NCBI GenBank assembly: GCA_034433305.1 | Contig: DAOUAM010000104.1 | Coordinates: forward strand, 1 to 47,894 | DNA length: 47,894 bases | Direction: 5' to 3' | DNA from: DAOUAM01 sp034433305 | Lineage (GTDB): Bacteria > Chloroflexota > Dehalococcoidia > Lucifugimonadales > DAOUAM01 | Part shown: in pieces, positions 8,625-18,068 of the stretch | How positions within the stretch are numbered: the stretch's first letter is position 1 | Layout of the letters: the number at the start of each line of letters is the position of its first letter | Notes under the pieces: generated by a model | What the model was told of the DNA's origin: nothing | The model's database searches: none | What the model saw: the letters and a program-made list of their open reading frames with translations, nothing else | Position numbers and translations under genes: made by a program

Positions 8625-8714
8625 ATACCAGCTCTGTATGGTGACGCCGTATTTGGTAGGGGCAGGCCTTGTGCCTGCCCAGGCCCTGAGCAACCACAAG
8701 GGTTGCCCCTGCCA
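8625..8714 (-). repeat. MITE-like repeat, copy 2 (truncated)
   Basis: This 90-bp segment is the reverse complement of about three quarters of the element at 6102-6222. It keeps one terminal repeat (ATACCAGCTCTGTATGGTGA) and both GC hairpins, but lacks the other end. With copy 1 it brackets ubiA, ubiX and the ThDP gene in inverted orientation. Confidence 0.8.
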
Positions 8715-8748
8715 TTTCCTGGCACCTCTGAAGACGCAGGAGCAGCAG

Positions 8749-9414
8749 ATGTACGACTTCCACACCCATACCTTCCTCAGCGACGGCGTGCTGTCGCCCA
8801 TAGAGCTGATTCGGCGGGCGCTCCATGTCGGCTACAGGGTGATGGCCATCACCGACCACGTCGGCCCCGGCAACATGGAGTTCATCCTCAAGGTGCTCAT
8901 CAAGGACTGCGAGATGGCCTCCAGGCGCTGGGACATCCTGGCGCTGCCAGGGGTGGAGATCACCCACACGCCCAGGGAGGACATTGACCTGCTAGCCAGG
9001 GAAGCCCGCGCCATGGGCGCAAAGGTGGTCAACGTCCACGGCGAGACGGTGACGGAGCCGGTGGAGCCGGGGACCAACTACGCCGCCGTCAGCTCCCCGC
9101 ACGTGGACATCCTGGCCCACCCCGGCCTCATAACGCCAGAGGAGGCCCGGATGGCGGCCCGCAACAACATCTTCCTGGAGGTCTCGGGCAGGAAGGGGCA
9201 CGGCTTCGCCAATGGCCGCGTGGTGCGCGTGGCCCAGCAGGCGGGGGCGCGCCTGGTGCTGGACTCGGACGCCCACGAGCCGGGCGACCTGCTTACCCGC
9301 GACTTCGCCCTGAAGGTGGCCCTGGGCGCCGGCCTGGACCAGGAGGAGGCCATTTCCCTGCTGGACAAGTCCCCGCTGGACCTGCTGGCCAGGGTGGGCG
9401 TGGCACACCCGTAG
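8749..9414 (+). CDS. PHP-domain phosphoesterase
   Basis: The ATG at 8749 has AGGAG upstream. The in-frame extension to 8560 is only repeat sequence and is rejected. The 221-residue protein shows the metal-binding motifs of the PHP family: YDFHTHTFLSDG at the N terminus (HxH), a TDH in AITDHVG, an HPG in ILAHPGLITPEEA and DSDAHEPGD near the C terminus. Relatives include histidinol phosphatase and small nucleotide phosphodiesterases. The substrate is not predictable. It converges with glmS, with only 16 bases between the stop codons and no visible terminator. Confidence 0.88.
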   Translation: MYDFHTHTFLSDGVLSPIELIRRALHVGYRVMAITDHVGPGNMEFILKVLIKDCEMASRRWDILALPGVEITHTPREDIDLLAREARAMGAKVVNVHGETVTEPVEPGTNYAAVSSPHVDILAHPGLITPEEARMAARNNIFLEVSGRKGHGFANGRVVRVAQQAGARLVLDSDAHEPGDLLTRDFALKVALGAGLDQEEAISLLDKSPLDLLARVGVAHP

Positions 9415-9430
9415 CGGACGCGGGGCCGCT

Positions 9431-11275
<1,845 letters not shown>

Positions 11276-11591
11276 ACCTAGCCTCAGTCCTTGCTTCGGG
11301 GGAGTTCGGAATCTATGTAACCCCCGTCCTTGCCAGATTAAACCGCTGTGCCCAGGGCTGCCGGCCCTCTGACCTGTTAGCCACGCTCCAGGGCTGTCCC
11401 GCCGGAAAATCGGCAGGGGGACCCTGTATGACAACGCCGCGCCTGTGAATTCGTCAGCACCGGGCGCCGATGGGTGCACAGTAGCATGGGGACCGGCACT
11501 GGAGGTAATGGCCACAGGAGATGGGCCTGGCCTGTGCACGCCTCGCCGCTGATGGCCTCCATGTCTGTCACAGGCCCACCGCCCCAAGCCA
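11276..11591. other. Gap between plsC and glmS
   Basis: I support no gene here. The open frame continuous with glmS does not resemble the family. I looked for a glmS ribozyme and did not recognise its core. A weak dyad (CACAGG ... CCTGTG near 11512-11538) is the only local structure seen. A glmS promoter could lie around 11310-11340, where TACATA occurs on the minus strand, but no good -35 box accompanies it. Confidence 0.45.
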
Positions 11592-12275
11592 TCAAGCTGA
11601 AGGCGAAACGTGGCCGTCTGAAGCAACCACCGCCCCGCGCGCTCTGGCCTTATAGACCCCATGGTAGCTTTCAGGCAGCAAGGCAGCGACCCTGTGCATG
11701 ATCATTTCGGTGAGGGAGTCCAGCACCTCCTTGCTGAGCTTGCCCTCTATGGCCGGCAGGGTGAACACCGTGCCGATGTTGACCGTGATCTTGCCCGTCG
11801 GGTTGAAGACTCTAAGGAAGGTCCCCAGCCTCTCGGTGCCTGTGATGCCCACGGGCAGTATGGGCGCCTGGGACTTGACGGCAAGCTGGGCCACGCCCGG
11901 GTGGGCCTTCTTCATCCGCCCGGGTGAGCGAGTGCCTTCAGGGAACATCACCAGGGCCTGGTCCAGCTCCAGTTGCCTCAGCGCCCAGCGGTAGGCCCGA
12001 ATGTCCGCCCCCTCCCGGTTCAGAGGGAAGGCCCCGTAGGAGCTGAGGAACCAGGAAGCCAGGGCATTGCGGAACAGGCCGTCCTTGGCCAGGTAGCGCA
12101 GGCGTCGGGGCACGGTGACGCCCAGCAGCGGCGGGTCGAAGTTGCTCTGGTGATTGGCAACGACTATCAGTGGCCCCATGGGAGGCACATTCTCCCGGCC
12201 TATTACTTTGAGGTCGGCGAACATGCTCAGGGTTATACCCTGGAGGAAGTTGCAGACGGGATAGACAAGCTCCAT
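11592..12275 (-). CDS. plsC: 1-acyl-sn-glycerol-3-phosphate acyltransferase
   Basis: The 227-residue protein transfers an acyl chain to lysophosphatidic acid in membrane lipid synthesis. The catalytic H(X4)D motif is visible in VANHQSNFDP (H42, D47), and the substrate-binding motif in MFPEGTRSPGRM (about 115). A hydrophobic N terminus suggests membrane association. It begins 33 bases after cmk, so the two are almost certainly cotranscribed, an arrangement seen in many bacteria. Confidence 0.93.
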   Translation of the reverse strand: MELVYPVCNFLQGITLSMFADLKVIGRENVPPMGPLIVVANHQSNFDPPLLGVTVPRRLRYLAKDGLFRNALASWFLSSYGAFPLNREGADIRAYRWALRQLELDQALVMFPEGTRSPGRMKKAHPGVAQLAVKSQAPILPVGITGTERLGTFLRVFNPTGKITVNIGTVFTLPAIEGKLSKEVLDSLTEMIMHRVAALLPESYHGVYKARARGAVVASDGHVSPSA

Positions 12276-12308
12276 GTGCCCTGCCTGGAAGTGGGTGTCT
12301 CCTGGCCC

Positions 12309-13001
12309 TTAATGGCGTCCCGGCCCGTCGGAGTTGCCGCCACGCAGTATAGCCATGACCCGCTGGGCGACCTCCTCGACGCCGAGGTTGTCCGTATCTA
12401 TCTGGACCGCGCCCTCCGCCGGGCGCAGGGGCGAGGCGGAGCGCTCAGTGTCCAGCTTGTCGCGTCTGACGAGGTCGGCCAGCACCTGCTGGTAGTCCGG
12501 CGACTGGCCTCTCGCTCTGAGTTCGTCGTACCGACGCCTGGCCCTCACGCCCACCGAGGCATTGAGAAAGACTTTGACCCTGGCATCGGGCAGCACCACG
12601 GTGCCGATATCCCGCCCCACCATCACCACCGGGCCTTCCCTGGCGATAGCCTGCTGCTGCTTCACCATGGCCGCCCTTACGCCGGGCACCCTGGCCACCA
12701 GCGACACGCACTGCTCCACCTCCTGCCGCCTTAGAAGGTCCGTGACGTCCTCGCCATCCATAAGCAGCCTGTCGCCGGTGTCGCCGAGCACCAGGCGCAG
12801 CTCCAGGGACTCAGCCAGCCGCGTCAGCGCCTCCTCGTCCGACAGGTCTGTACCCTGTCGCAGGGCTGCCAGCGTGACCGCGCGGTACATAGTCCCCGTG
12901 TCCAGAAAACGGAACCCCAGCCGTTGGGCCAGCAGCCTGCCCACGACCGTCTTACCAGATGCCACGGGGCCATCAATGGCTATAGCTATGGGAGCAGACA
13001 A
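12309..13001 (-). CDS. cmk: Cytidylate kinase
   Basis: The 230-residue protein phosphorylates CMP and dCMP with ATP. The P-loop is GPVASGKT (11-18), followed by FLDTGTMYRAVTL, which is diagnostic of bacterial CMP kinases. VVMVGRDIGTVVLPDA and the LID-like RRRYDELRARG segment are also present. Length is normal. It is the first gene of the minus-strand cmk-plsC pair. A 425-base gap upstream separates it from the divergent gls24 unit. Confidence 0.96.
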   Translation of the reverse strand: MSAPIAIAIDGPVASGKTVVGRLLAQRLGFRFLDTGTMYRAVTLAALRQGTDLSDEEALTRLAESLELRLVLGDTGDRLLMDGEDVTDLLRRQEVEQCVSLVARVPGVRAAMVKQQQAIAREGPVVMVGRDIGTVVLPDARVKVFLNASVGVRARRRYDELRARGQSPDYQQVLADLVRRDKLDTERSASPLRPAEGAVQIDTDNLGVEEVAQRVMAILRGGNSDGPGRH

Positions 13002-13426
13002 TGAAAGACCGCGAGGCCGGGACTCTGCCTGCGAGAGGGGGCCTCTAGCTGAGGCGACTTCAGGCTGATTATATCCCCGCTGTGGTAGCTAAGCAAGCAC
13101 GCATGACTGCAATGCGTCTCGCCGCCCAGGCGCCACGGAGGCCCTCACAACGTCGCCCGCGGCCAGCGGCGTGCGGGAGGCTGCCAAGCACCGCTATGGA
13201 GCAAACAGACAGCCAGCGCGCGCCTGATTGTTTATGAACAGGCCTTCATGAATTACTTATTAAGTAATTCACTTTTAGTCCCTGCATACCTCTTCATCAC
13301 GGCCTGTCCAAGGTATGCTGGTCTATGTTCGTCCAGTGGCGGGGCTACTGCCGTTCACGCAGTGCCAGGAAAGGAAGTCACAGGTCGGAGCCGCCTGTCC
13401 GGCCAGAGACCCAGGAGGAGGACAAC
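13002..13426. other. Divergent intergenic region between cmk and gls24
   Basis: No gene is supported. The left part is GC-rich. Bases 13225-13290 are markedly AT-rich and contain the perfect palindrome annotated at 13249-13271. Promoters for both flanking units must lie here, but I could not identify convincing box pairs. Confidence 0.5.
13249..13271. promoter_or_regulatory. Perfect 23-nt palindrome, candidate operator
   Basis: Arms TGAATTACTTA (13249-13259) and TAAGTAATTCA (13261-13271) flank a single central T. The site is AT-rich in a GC-rich genome and lies between the divergent cmk and gls24 units, 155 bases before the gls24 start. Its size and symmetry fit a dimeric winged-helix or TetR-type repressor site. 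The regulator is unknown. Confidence 0.6.
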
Positions 13427-13873
13427 ATGGTCGAGGAGACCACGCAGACCCACGAAAGGACCGGAGCGCAGCAGGCACAGGACTGGACGCTGGAGTCGTC
13501 CGAGTCCGAGATTCCCGGAGAGACCCGCATTAACGAAGAAGTCATCGCTTCCGTTGCTGCCATGGCGGCCAGGGAGACCGAGGGAGTCTCCGAGTTGGGG
13601 CAGAGTACAATTACGGGCAGGCTCGCCCGTGGCATCGGCGCCGGCGGCAATCAGCGCACGCGAGGGGTGGGCATCGAGGCCGGCAAGCGAGAGGCCATCG
13701 TGGACCTGACGGTGCGGGTGAACTATGGCTACAACATCCCCGAGGTCGTGCGCAACGTGCGGCGCAACGTGGCAGAGTCGCTCATGAGCATATGCGGCCT
13801 GACGGCCAAAGAGATCAACATTGACGTGGCAGGTATAGATTTTCCGCAGAGAACAGCGGCACGAGTCCAGTAG
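13427..13873 (+). CDS. Asp23/Gls24-family envelope stress protein
   Basis: The ATG at 13427 follows a strong AGGAGGAGG site; upstream in-frame codons are rejected. The 148-residue protein has a variable acidic N terminus (1-38) and an Asp23/Gls24 domain: INEEVIASVAAMAARETEGVSEL, then AIVDLTVRVNYGYNIPEVVRNVRRNV and a C-terminal INIDVAGIDF. In monoderm bacteria these proteins form a peripheral membrane network tied to alkaline and envelope stress through the anchor AmaP. The two next genes are an AmaP-like protein and a DUF2273 protein, so the whole module is present. Confidence 0.9.
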   Translation: MVEETTQTHERTGAQQAQDWTLESSESEIPGETRINEEVIASVAAMAARETEGVSELGQSTITGRLARGIGAGGNQRTRGVGIEAGKREAIVDLTVRVNYGYNIPEVVRNVRRNVAESLMSICGLTAKEINIDVAGIDFPQRTAARVQ

Positions 13874-13888
13874 AGGGTGGTGGTCCAG

Positions 13889-14524
13889 GTGACTTCATCT
13901 AGTCAGACCAGGAGGGCGCCAGCGCTGGAGCAGCGCTGGTCCTTCACAGATGTATTGAACCGGTTCCTGGTATCGCTGCTGGCGCTACTGGTGCTGGCAG
14001 GCGCGGTGATCACCATACTGGTGGCCATGGACGTCATAGCCCCAGAGGACCTGCGCATGACCTGGTTCCAGCAGCCCTTGCGTGACCTGGCGGCGACGTC
14101 TGGGGGCACGCTGGCCCTCATAATAGGCCTTTCAGTGCTGGCGGGGCTGGCCGCGCTGGGCTTGCTGCTGGCCGAGCTCCTGCCACCGCGCAACAGGGAA
14201 CAGCGCAGCTTCGTCCTCTCCGAGGACGAGGAGGGCGCGGTGACTATTGATGCCCAGAGCGTCCGCGAGTTGGCGGAGCGCATGGGTGTCGTCAACCGCA
14301 ACGTCCGGGACCTGCGCTGCCAGATAGCGCAGGCTGACGGCTCGCTGAACGTGGCCTGCCGCGCCGCCGTGGCCCTGGGCAGCAACGTTCCTGAAATCAC
14401 CGAGCAGGTGCGCGAAAAAGTCAAGGAGTCCATTGAGGGCCTCGTGGGTATCCCCGTGGCCTACGTGGACGTAAAGACGACCTACTCTGACGGCGACAGA
14501 AGACGCAGGACAGGAGTCCAATAG
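13889..14524 (+). CDS. amaP: AmaP-like Asp23/Gls24 membrane anchor
   Basis: I prefer the GTG at 13889 because GAGGGTGG stands about 8 bases before it; GTG codons at 13877 and 13880 are too close to that site. The 211-residue protein has two N-terminal membrane helices (about 24-46 and 74-95) with an extracytoplasmic loop. A cytoplasmic Asp23-like domain follows (about 115-205), with VNRNVRDLRCQIAQADG, EITEQVREKVKESIEGLVG and VAYVDVKTTYSDG. This matches AmaP, which anchors Asp23 to the membrane. It follows gls24 by 15 bases. Confidence 0.85.
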   Translation: MTSSSQTRRAPALEQRWSFTDVLNRFLVSLLALLVLAGAVITILVAMDVIAPEDLRMTWFQQPLRDLAATSGGTLALIIGLSVLAGLAALGLLLAELLPPRNREQRSFVLSEDEEGAVTIDAQSVRELAERMGVVNRNVRDLRCQIAQADGSLNVACRAAVALGSNVPEITEQVREKVKESIEGLVGIPVAYVDVKTTYSDGDRRRRTGVQ

Positions 14525-14743
14525 ATGGAAATGCTCAGGGCATACCTGAACCCCAAGACTATCGGCGCCATCATCGGCATCATCGTGGGCATACTGCTCA
14601 TCTGGCTTGGCCCGCTGGACACCTTCCTCATCGTGCTGTTCGGCCTGGTGGGCTGGCTGGTCGGCAAGTTCGTCTACGGCGAGATTGACCTTTCAGGCGT
14701 GGGCCAGGTCCTCACAGCGCCCAGACGAGGAGAGCAGCGCTAG
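14525..14743 (+). CDS. DUF2273 small membrane protein
   Basis: The 72-residue protein starts directly after the amaP stop codon. Two hydrophobic helices (about 12-28 and 31-47) around the motif WLGPLDTFLIVLFGLVGWLVGKF are characteristic of DUF2273. This family is regularly found next to Asp23 and AmaP. Its biochemical role is not established. It ends the operon. Confidence 0.85.
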   Translation: MEMLRAYLNPKTIGAIIGIIVGILLIWLGPLDTFLIVLFGLVGWLVGKFVYGEIDLSGVGQVLTAPRRGEQR

Positions 14744-14821
14744 CCACGCCGGCGGCATTACACCAGACTTGCCTGACGTTGGCGGCCAAATCCTCTCCCG
14801 CGACACGCGGGATGCATAATA

Positions 14822-15022
14822 GCTGACTGGGGTATGAATTCCAGGGCCGGACGCTGGCCTGCTCTGTGAGGCATACGCCGCTTTTCTCGCCCACCCGCCC
14901 GGGGATGCTACCCCGAGGGGTAGCCTATCGAGGGGGATACAGAGGCCGTGCCTTACTGAGCAGGCCAGGGATTCCGCCGGCTAACACAGTCGGGCAACAG
15001 GAGAATTCATACCCCGGTCAGC
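14822..15022. ncRNA. Long self-complementary element: structured RNA or MITE-like insertion
   Basis: The ends form a 20-bp stem (14822-14841 with 15003-15022, one T·G). Inside, 14846-14850 pairs with 14977-14981 (GCCGG/CCGGC). Then 14854-14864 pairs with 14958-14968 (CTGGCCTGCTC/GAGCAGGCCAG), and after one mismatch pairing continues through 14866-14874 with 14948-14956 using G·U pairs. An apical hairpin has arms 14907-14914 and 14917-14924 (GCTACCCC/GGGGTAGC). Unequal internal loops, including a single-stranded 3' side at 14982-15002, look more like an RNA fold than a plain terminal-repeat element. I do not recognise it as 6S, SRP, RNase P or tmRNA. No clear promoter is visible; CATAAT at 14815-14820 lacks a partner. 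Confidence 0.5.
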
Positions 15023-15078
15023 CACAGGGGGAAGGGACTGTTCTCGTCCCCTTTGGGGGAGAGCCAGAGGGGGCTGGC
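15023..15078 (+). repeat. GC-rich dispersed repeat
   Basis: A copy of a family with core TCCCCTTTGGGGGAGAGCCA followed by GAGGGGG. It abuts the right end of the structured element. Related copies lie at 28155-28207 and, inverted, at 33669-33710 and 33766-33852. Confidence 0.75.
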
Positions 15079-15231
15079 TCTGCCCGCATACCGGCCCAAC
15101 GCCATTGCGCATCACATCTTCGCCGGACGAGGACATAATCGTCACCTGCAAGCAGAGTCGGCATGACATCGCCACCCCTGGAATGCTGTCCTGCAGGCAG
15201 CGGAACGAAGGCGGGCTGCCGCTCCCCTGCC

Positions 15232-16578
15232 CTAGCAGTCCAAGGCCCTGCTGACCTGCTCCTTGAAGTCCGGCTCGTGGCCCTGGATATGGCCCTGGCG
15301 CTTGTAAACGTCCAGGGGCGTCACGGTGGGCTTGCGGGCCTCCACGGGCCTGTAGCCCATGACGCCTTCCTTTTCCAGTACCTCCAGCGCCGCTGCTGGC
15401 ATGCCCAGCACCTCTGAGAGGACCAGCCGGTTGTGCTCGCCCATGAGGGGTGCAGCGCGTGGCGTGGCCGCCGGCGTGGCGGAGAGCTTCCAGGGCCTGC
15501 CGGGATAGGGCAGCGGCGGCATGCCCGTGCTGGGGTGGTGGGACACCACCTCGTAGAAGCGTCTCTCCTTCAGGTGGGGGTCAAAGAGCAGTTGCTTGTT
15601 GTTGAGCACGGCGCCGGCCGGCACGCCCTTTCGCTGCAAGGCGTGCATAAGCTCGTGCTGGTCCCACGCCCTGGTGGCCTCGCCCACCAGCCGGTCCAGC
15701 TCGTCCCTGTGCCGCCAGCGCGATGGGCTGTCGGCGAACCTGGCGTCCCGTGCCCAGGGAGGGCTGCCCAGCACCTGGCACAGGGCCTGCCACTGGGCGT
15801 CGGTGGCGACGGCGATGGCAGTCCACTTGTCATCGCCCCGGCAGGGATAGCAGCCATGGGGGGCCATAGCCGGGTCCTGGTTGCCCATGCGCTCCTGCGT
15901 GCGGCCATTGACGGCGTAGTCCATGAGCGCCTCGGGGATGGTAGCGCTGGCGGTCTGGGCCTGGGAGATGTCTATGAACTGTCCCTGGCCCGTGCGTGCC
16001 CTGTGGATGAGCGCGGCCATGATGGCGAAGGCCGTGTGCTCGGCGGCGGTGTAGTCGGTATAGGGCATCTCCGGCAGCACGGGCGGGCCGTCGCGGTAGC
16101 CGGTCATGTGGGCCAGCCCGGATGCCGCCTCGGTGGCCGGGCCGATGGCTCCCAGGTTGGCCCAGGGGCCAGTGTACCCATAGCCCGTGGACGACACCAC
16201 GATAATGTCGGGCCGGATGCGCCTCAGGTCCTCGTACTCCAGGCCGAAGTTCTTCATCACCCTGGGCGTGAAGTTCTCGGCGAAGACGTCGCTGATGCTG
16301 ATAAGCTCCTTGAGCAGGTCCAGCCCGGCCGGCTTGCTCAGGTCCAGGGTCAGCCCCAGCTTGTTGCGGTTCTGCTCGTAGAAGTTGGCCGACCTGTTCC
16401 ACCAGTCGCCGTCGGCGCTGTTCTCGTACAGGGAGATGGTGCGGTAGTTCTCCAGCCGCACGCAGGACTCGATGCGGATGACCTGGGCGCCCATATCGGC
16501 CAGCAGCTTGATGGCGTGAGGTATGGCGATAAGCTGGCCCATCTCCACGATGCGCACACCTTTCAGCGGAAGCCCCAT
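15232..16578 (-). CDS. Class III (CaiB/BaiF) CoA-transferase
   Basis: The 448-residue protein moves CoA between acyl groups. The family start LKGVRIVEMGQLIAIPHAIKLLADMGAQVIRIES is clear. The catalytic Asp is D175 in MPYTDYTAAEHTAF, correctly spaced before the RTGQGQFIDIS motif. Residues near the C terminus read LDVYKRQ; this equals a peptide often produced by sequencing-adapter read-through, but the DNA here is not adapter sequence. It lies 51 bases downstream of a second member of the family on the same strand. The acyl substrate is unknown. Confidence 0.9.
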   Translation of the reverse strand: MGLPLKGVRIVEMGQLIAIPHAIKLLADMGAQVIRIESCVRLENYRTISLYENSADGDWWNRSANFYEQNRNKLGLTLDLSKPAGLDLLKELISISDVFAENFTPRVMKNFGLEYEDLRRIRPDIIVVSSTGYGYTGPWANLGAIGPATEAASGLAHMTGYRDGPPVLPEMPYTDYTAAEHTAFAIMAALIHRARTGQGQFIDISQAQTASATIPEALMDYAVNGRTQERMGNQDPAMAPHGCYPCRGDDKWTAIAVATDAQWQALCQVLGSPPWARDARFADSPSRWRHRDELDRLVGEATRAWDQHELMHALQRKGVPAGAVLNNKQLLFDPHLKERRFYEVVSHHPSTGMPPLPYPGRPWKLSATPAATPRAAPLMGEHNRLVLSEVLGMPAAALEVLEKEGVMGYRPVEARKPTVTPLDVYKRQGHIQGHEPDFKEQVSRALDC

Positions 16579-16629
16579 ATCCCGTCTCCATCAGTAATTT
16601 TGCACACCGAGATGCCCTTCGCCCTGCCG

Positions 16630-17883
16630 CTATACCACCCCCGATTCCCGCAGCAGGGCCAGGTCCTTGAGGGAATAGCCCAACCATCCGCAGAGGACTT
16701 CTTGCGTATGCTGGCCCAGAATGGGCGCCGACGACCGCACCCGCCAGGGCGTGCCGCTCATGAGGAAGGGCGCGCCCGGATAGGTGGCCCTGCCGGCCAC
16801 GGGGTGGTCTATGTCCACGAAGTAGCCCCTGGCCCGGTACTGCGGGTTTTCCAGCACCTCCTGGGGCGACTGCACCACTCCAAAAATGAAGCGCGGCTGC
16901 CTGTGGGCCTGGTAGAACAGCTCGAACTTGTCCCACTTCTCGAAAGCCCTGCGAAGGGCCTCGCGTAGCTCCTGGGCGTGCTCCAGGCGGCCCTGGGGCG
17001 TGGAGAACCTGGCATCCTTGAGCTCCGGGGCGCCCAGAAAGTCGGCGACGGCGCCCCAGTCCACCGGCCCGCCGTAGATGATGGGCACCACGTAGCCGTC
17101 CTTCGTCTTCATGGGCGTTCGGGGTATCTCGCCGCTGTAGGCGGGCTGCCTGCGCCGGATGGCGCCCATGTAGGTGTAGTAGGACGTGGTATCCCTGAGG
17201 GCCGCGGCTATGGACTCCTGGATGGACACGTCCACCCACTGGCCCTGGCCGGTCATGCGCTGGTGGTAGAGGGCGATGAGGGCGGCGGTGGCGGCGTTGG
17301 TGCCCGCCTTGAACTGGGCCTGGTGCAGCGCATGCTTCAGCGGCTCCCGGTCGTACTCGCCGAAGATGTACATCAGGCCGCCCAGGGCGTAGAGGACGAT
17401 TTCCGTGGCCAGGTAGTCCCTGTACGGCCCGGCCTGGCCGAAGTTGGAGATGGAGACCATGACCAGCCTGGGGTTGACGGCCTTCAACTCCTCGTAGCCC
17501 AGGCCCAGGCGGGCCATCACACCGGGGCGGAAGTTCTCCACCAGGATGTCGGCCTCCTGGGCCAGGCGCAGCAGCACGCGCCTGCCCGCCTCCGTCTTGA
17601 GGTCCAGGGTGACGCTGCGCTTGTTGATGTTCAGGTAAAGGAACAGCAGGCTTTTCTCGGGGTGAGGCTCGTCGTGGTAGAAAGGCCCCAGCCGCCGGGC
17701 CGGGTCGCCCGAGCCAGGCCGCTCGATCTTCACCACTTCCGCGCCGAAGTCGGCCAGCAGCTTGGTGCAGTACGGCCCGGCTATATAGTGTGTCAGGTCC
17801 AGGACTCGGATGCCTTCCAGGGCTGCATCTGGCAATGTAGGACGCCCCTGCTCAGTGGTTGATGGCTGCGGCAAAAGCGCCAT
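16630..17883 (-). CDS. CaiB/BaiF CoA-transferase homologue lacking the catalytic Asp
   Basis: The ATG at 17883 gives 417 residues. The open frame runs to 18069, but the extra 62 residues are not family-like and would start upstream of the promoter. The N-terminal motif LEGIRVLDLTHYIAGPYCTKLLADFGAEVVKIE and the RMTGQGQWVDVS motif are intact. The position of the catalytic aspartate is Gln190 (HQAQFKAG) by ungapped alignment from the TGQGQ motif to the neighbouring gene, where it is D175. It may use another nucleophile, act as a partner subunit, or be inactive. The two genes probably form an operon from the promoter at 17915-17943. Confidence 0.88.
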   Translation of the reverse strand: MALLPQPSTTEQGRPTLPDAALEGIRVLDLTHYIAGPYCTKLLADFGAEVVKIERPGSGDPARRLGPFYHDEPHPEKSLLFLYLNINKRSVTLDLKTEAGRRVLLRLAQEADILVENFRPGVMARLGLGYEELKAVNPRLVMVSISNFGQAGPYRDYLATEIVLYALGGLMYIFGEYDREPLKHALHQAQFKAGTNAATAALIALYHQRMTGQGQWVDVSIQESIAAALRDTTSYYTYMGAIRRRQPAYSGEIPRTPMKTKDGYVVPIIYGGPVDWGAVADFLGAPELKDARFSTPQGRLEHAQELREALRRAFEKWDKFELFYQAHRQPRFIFGVVQSPQEVLENPQYRARGYFVDIDHPVAGRATYPGAPFLMSGTPWRVRSSAPILGQHTQEVLCGWLGYSLKDLALLRESGVV

Positions 17884-17914
17884 GCCGATTTCGGCTGGCG
17901 CCTCCGGTGAAGTG

Positions 17915-17943
17915 AGTATAACATGCGCCCTTCGAAGCCGCAA
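17915..17943 (-). promoter_or_regulatory. Promoter of the CoA-transferase pair
   Basis: On the minus strand TTGCGG (17938-17943) and TATACT (17915-17920) are 17 bases apart. They lie 32 bases before the ATG at 17883. GGAGG occurs between promoter and start, somewhat far (about 16 bases) from the ATG. A plus-strand TATACT at 17956-17961 may serve the divergent kinase gene. Confidence 0.55.
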
Positions 17944-18068
17944 CCTCAGACCTGGTATACTGGCACCGGCAACCCTCCGGGACCAGCCAGCGGCCATGCT
18001 TGCACAGACTCGCTTCGCCCGGTACCGTGGGATGTCGCCATTCACAAGGGACTCGCAAAGGCCCGTCA

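Larger units (their letters stand above)
14744..15231. other. Gap after the Gls24 operon, holding a structured element and a repeat
   Basis: No gene is supported. A short hairpin (TCCCGCG/CGCGGGA, 14796-14812) may end the Gls24 operon transcript. The self-complementary element at 14822-15022 and a GC-rich dispersed repeat at 15023-15078 fill the middle. The last 150 bases show nothing I can interpret. Confidence 0.6.

Noticed and set aside
8560..8748. N-terminal extension of the PHP protein containing GAGFKPAP and GAGLVPAQ
   Set aside because: These peptides are translations of the dispersed repeat and MITE-like copy 2. The real start at 8749 has AGGAG upstream.
11276..11662. 129-codon extension upstream of glmS, or a glmS ribozyme in its leader
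   Set aside because: GlmS must start with MCGIIG for its Cys2 nucleophile, and I could not find the ribozyme core in the leader.
15295..15315. Peptide LDVYKRQ near the C terminus of the first CoA-transferase, identical to a familiar adapter read-through peptide
   Set aside because: The codons here (gac gtt tac aag cgc cag) differ from the transposase adapter at most third positions, and the frame continues naturally, so this is genuine coding sequence.
16570..16968. Plus-strand frames running through the CoA-transferase genes
   Set aside because: They are shadows of clear minus-strand family members and contain no domain.
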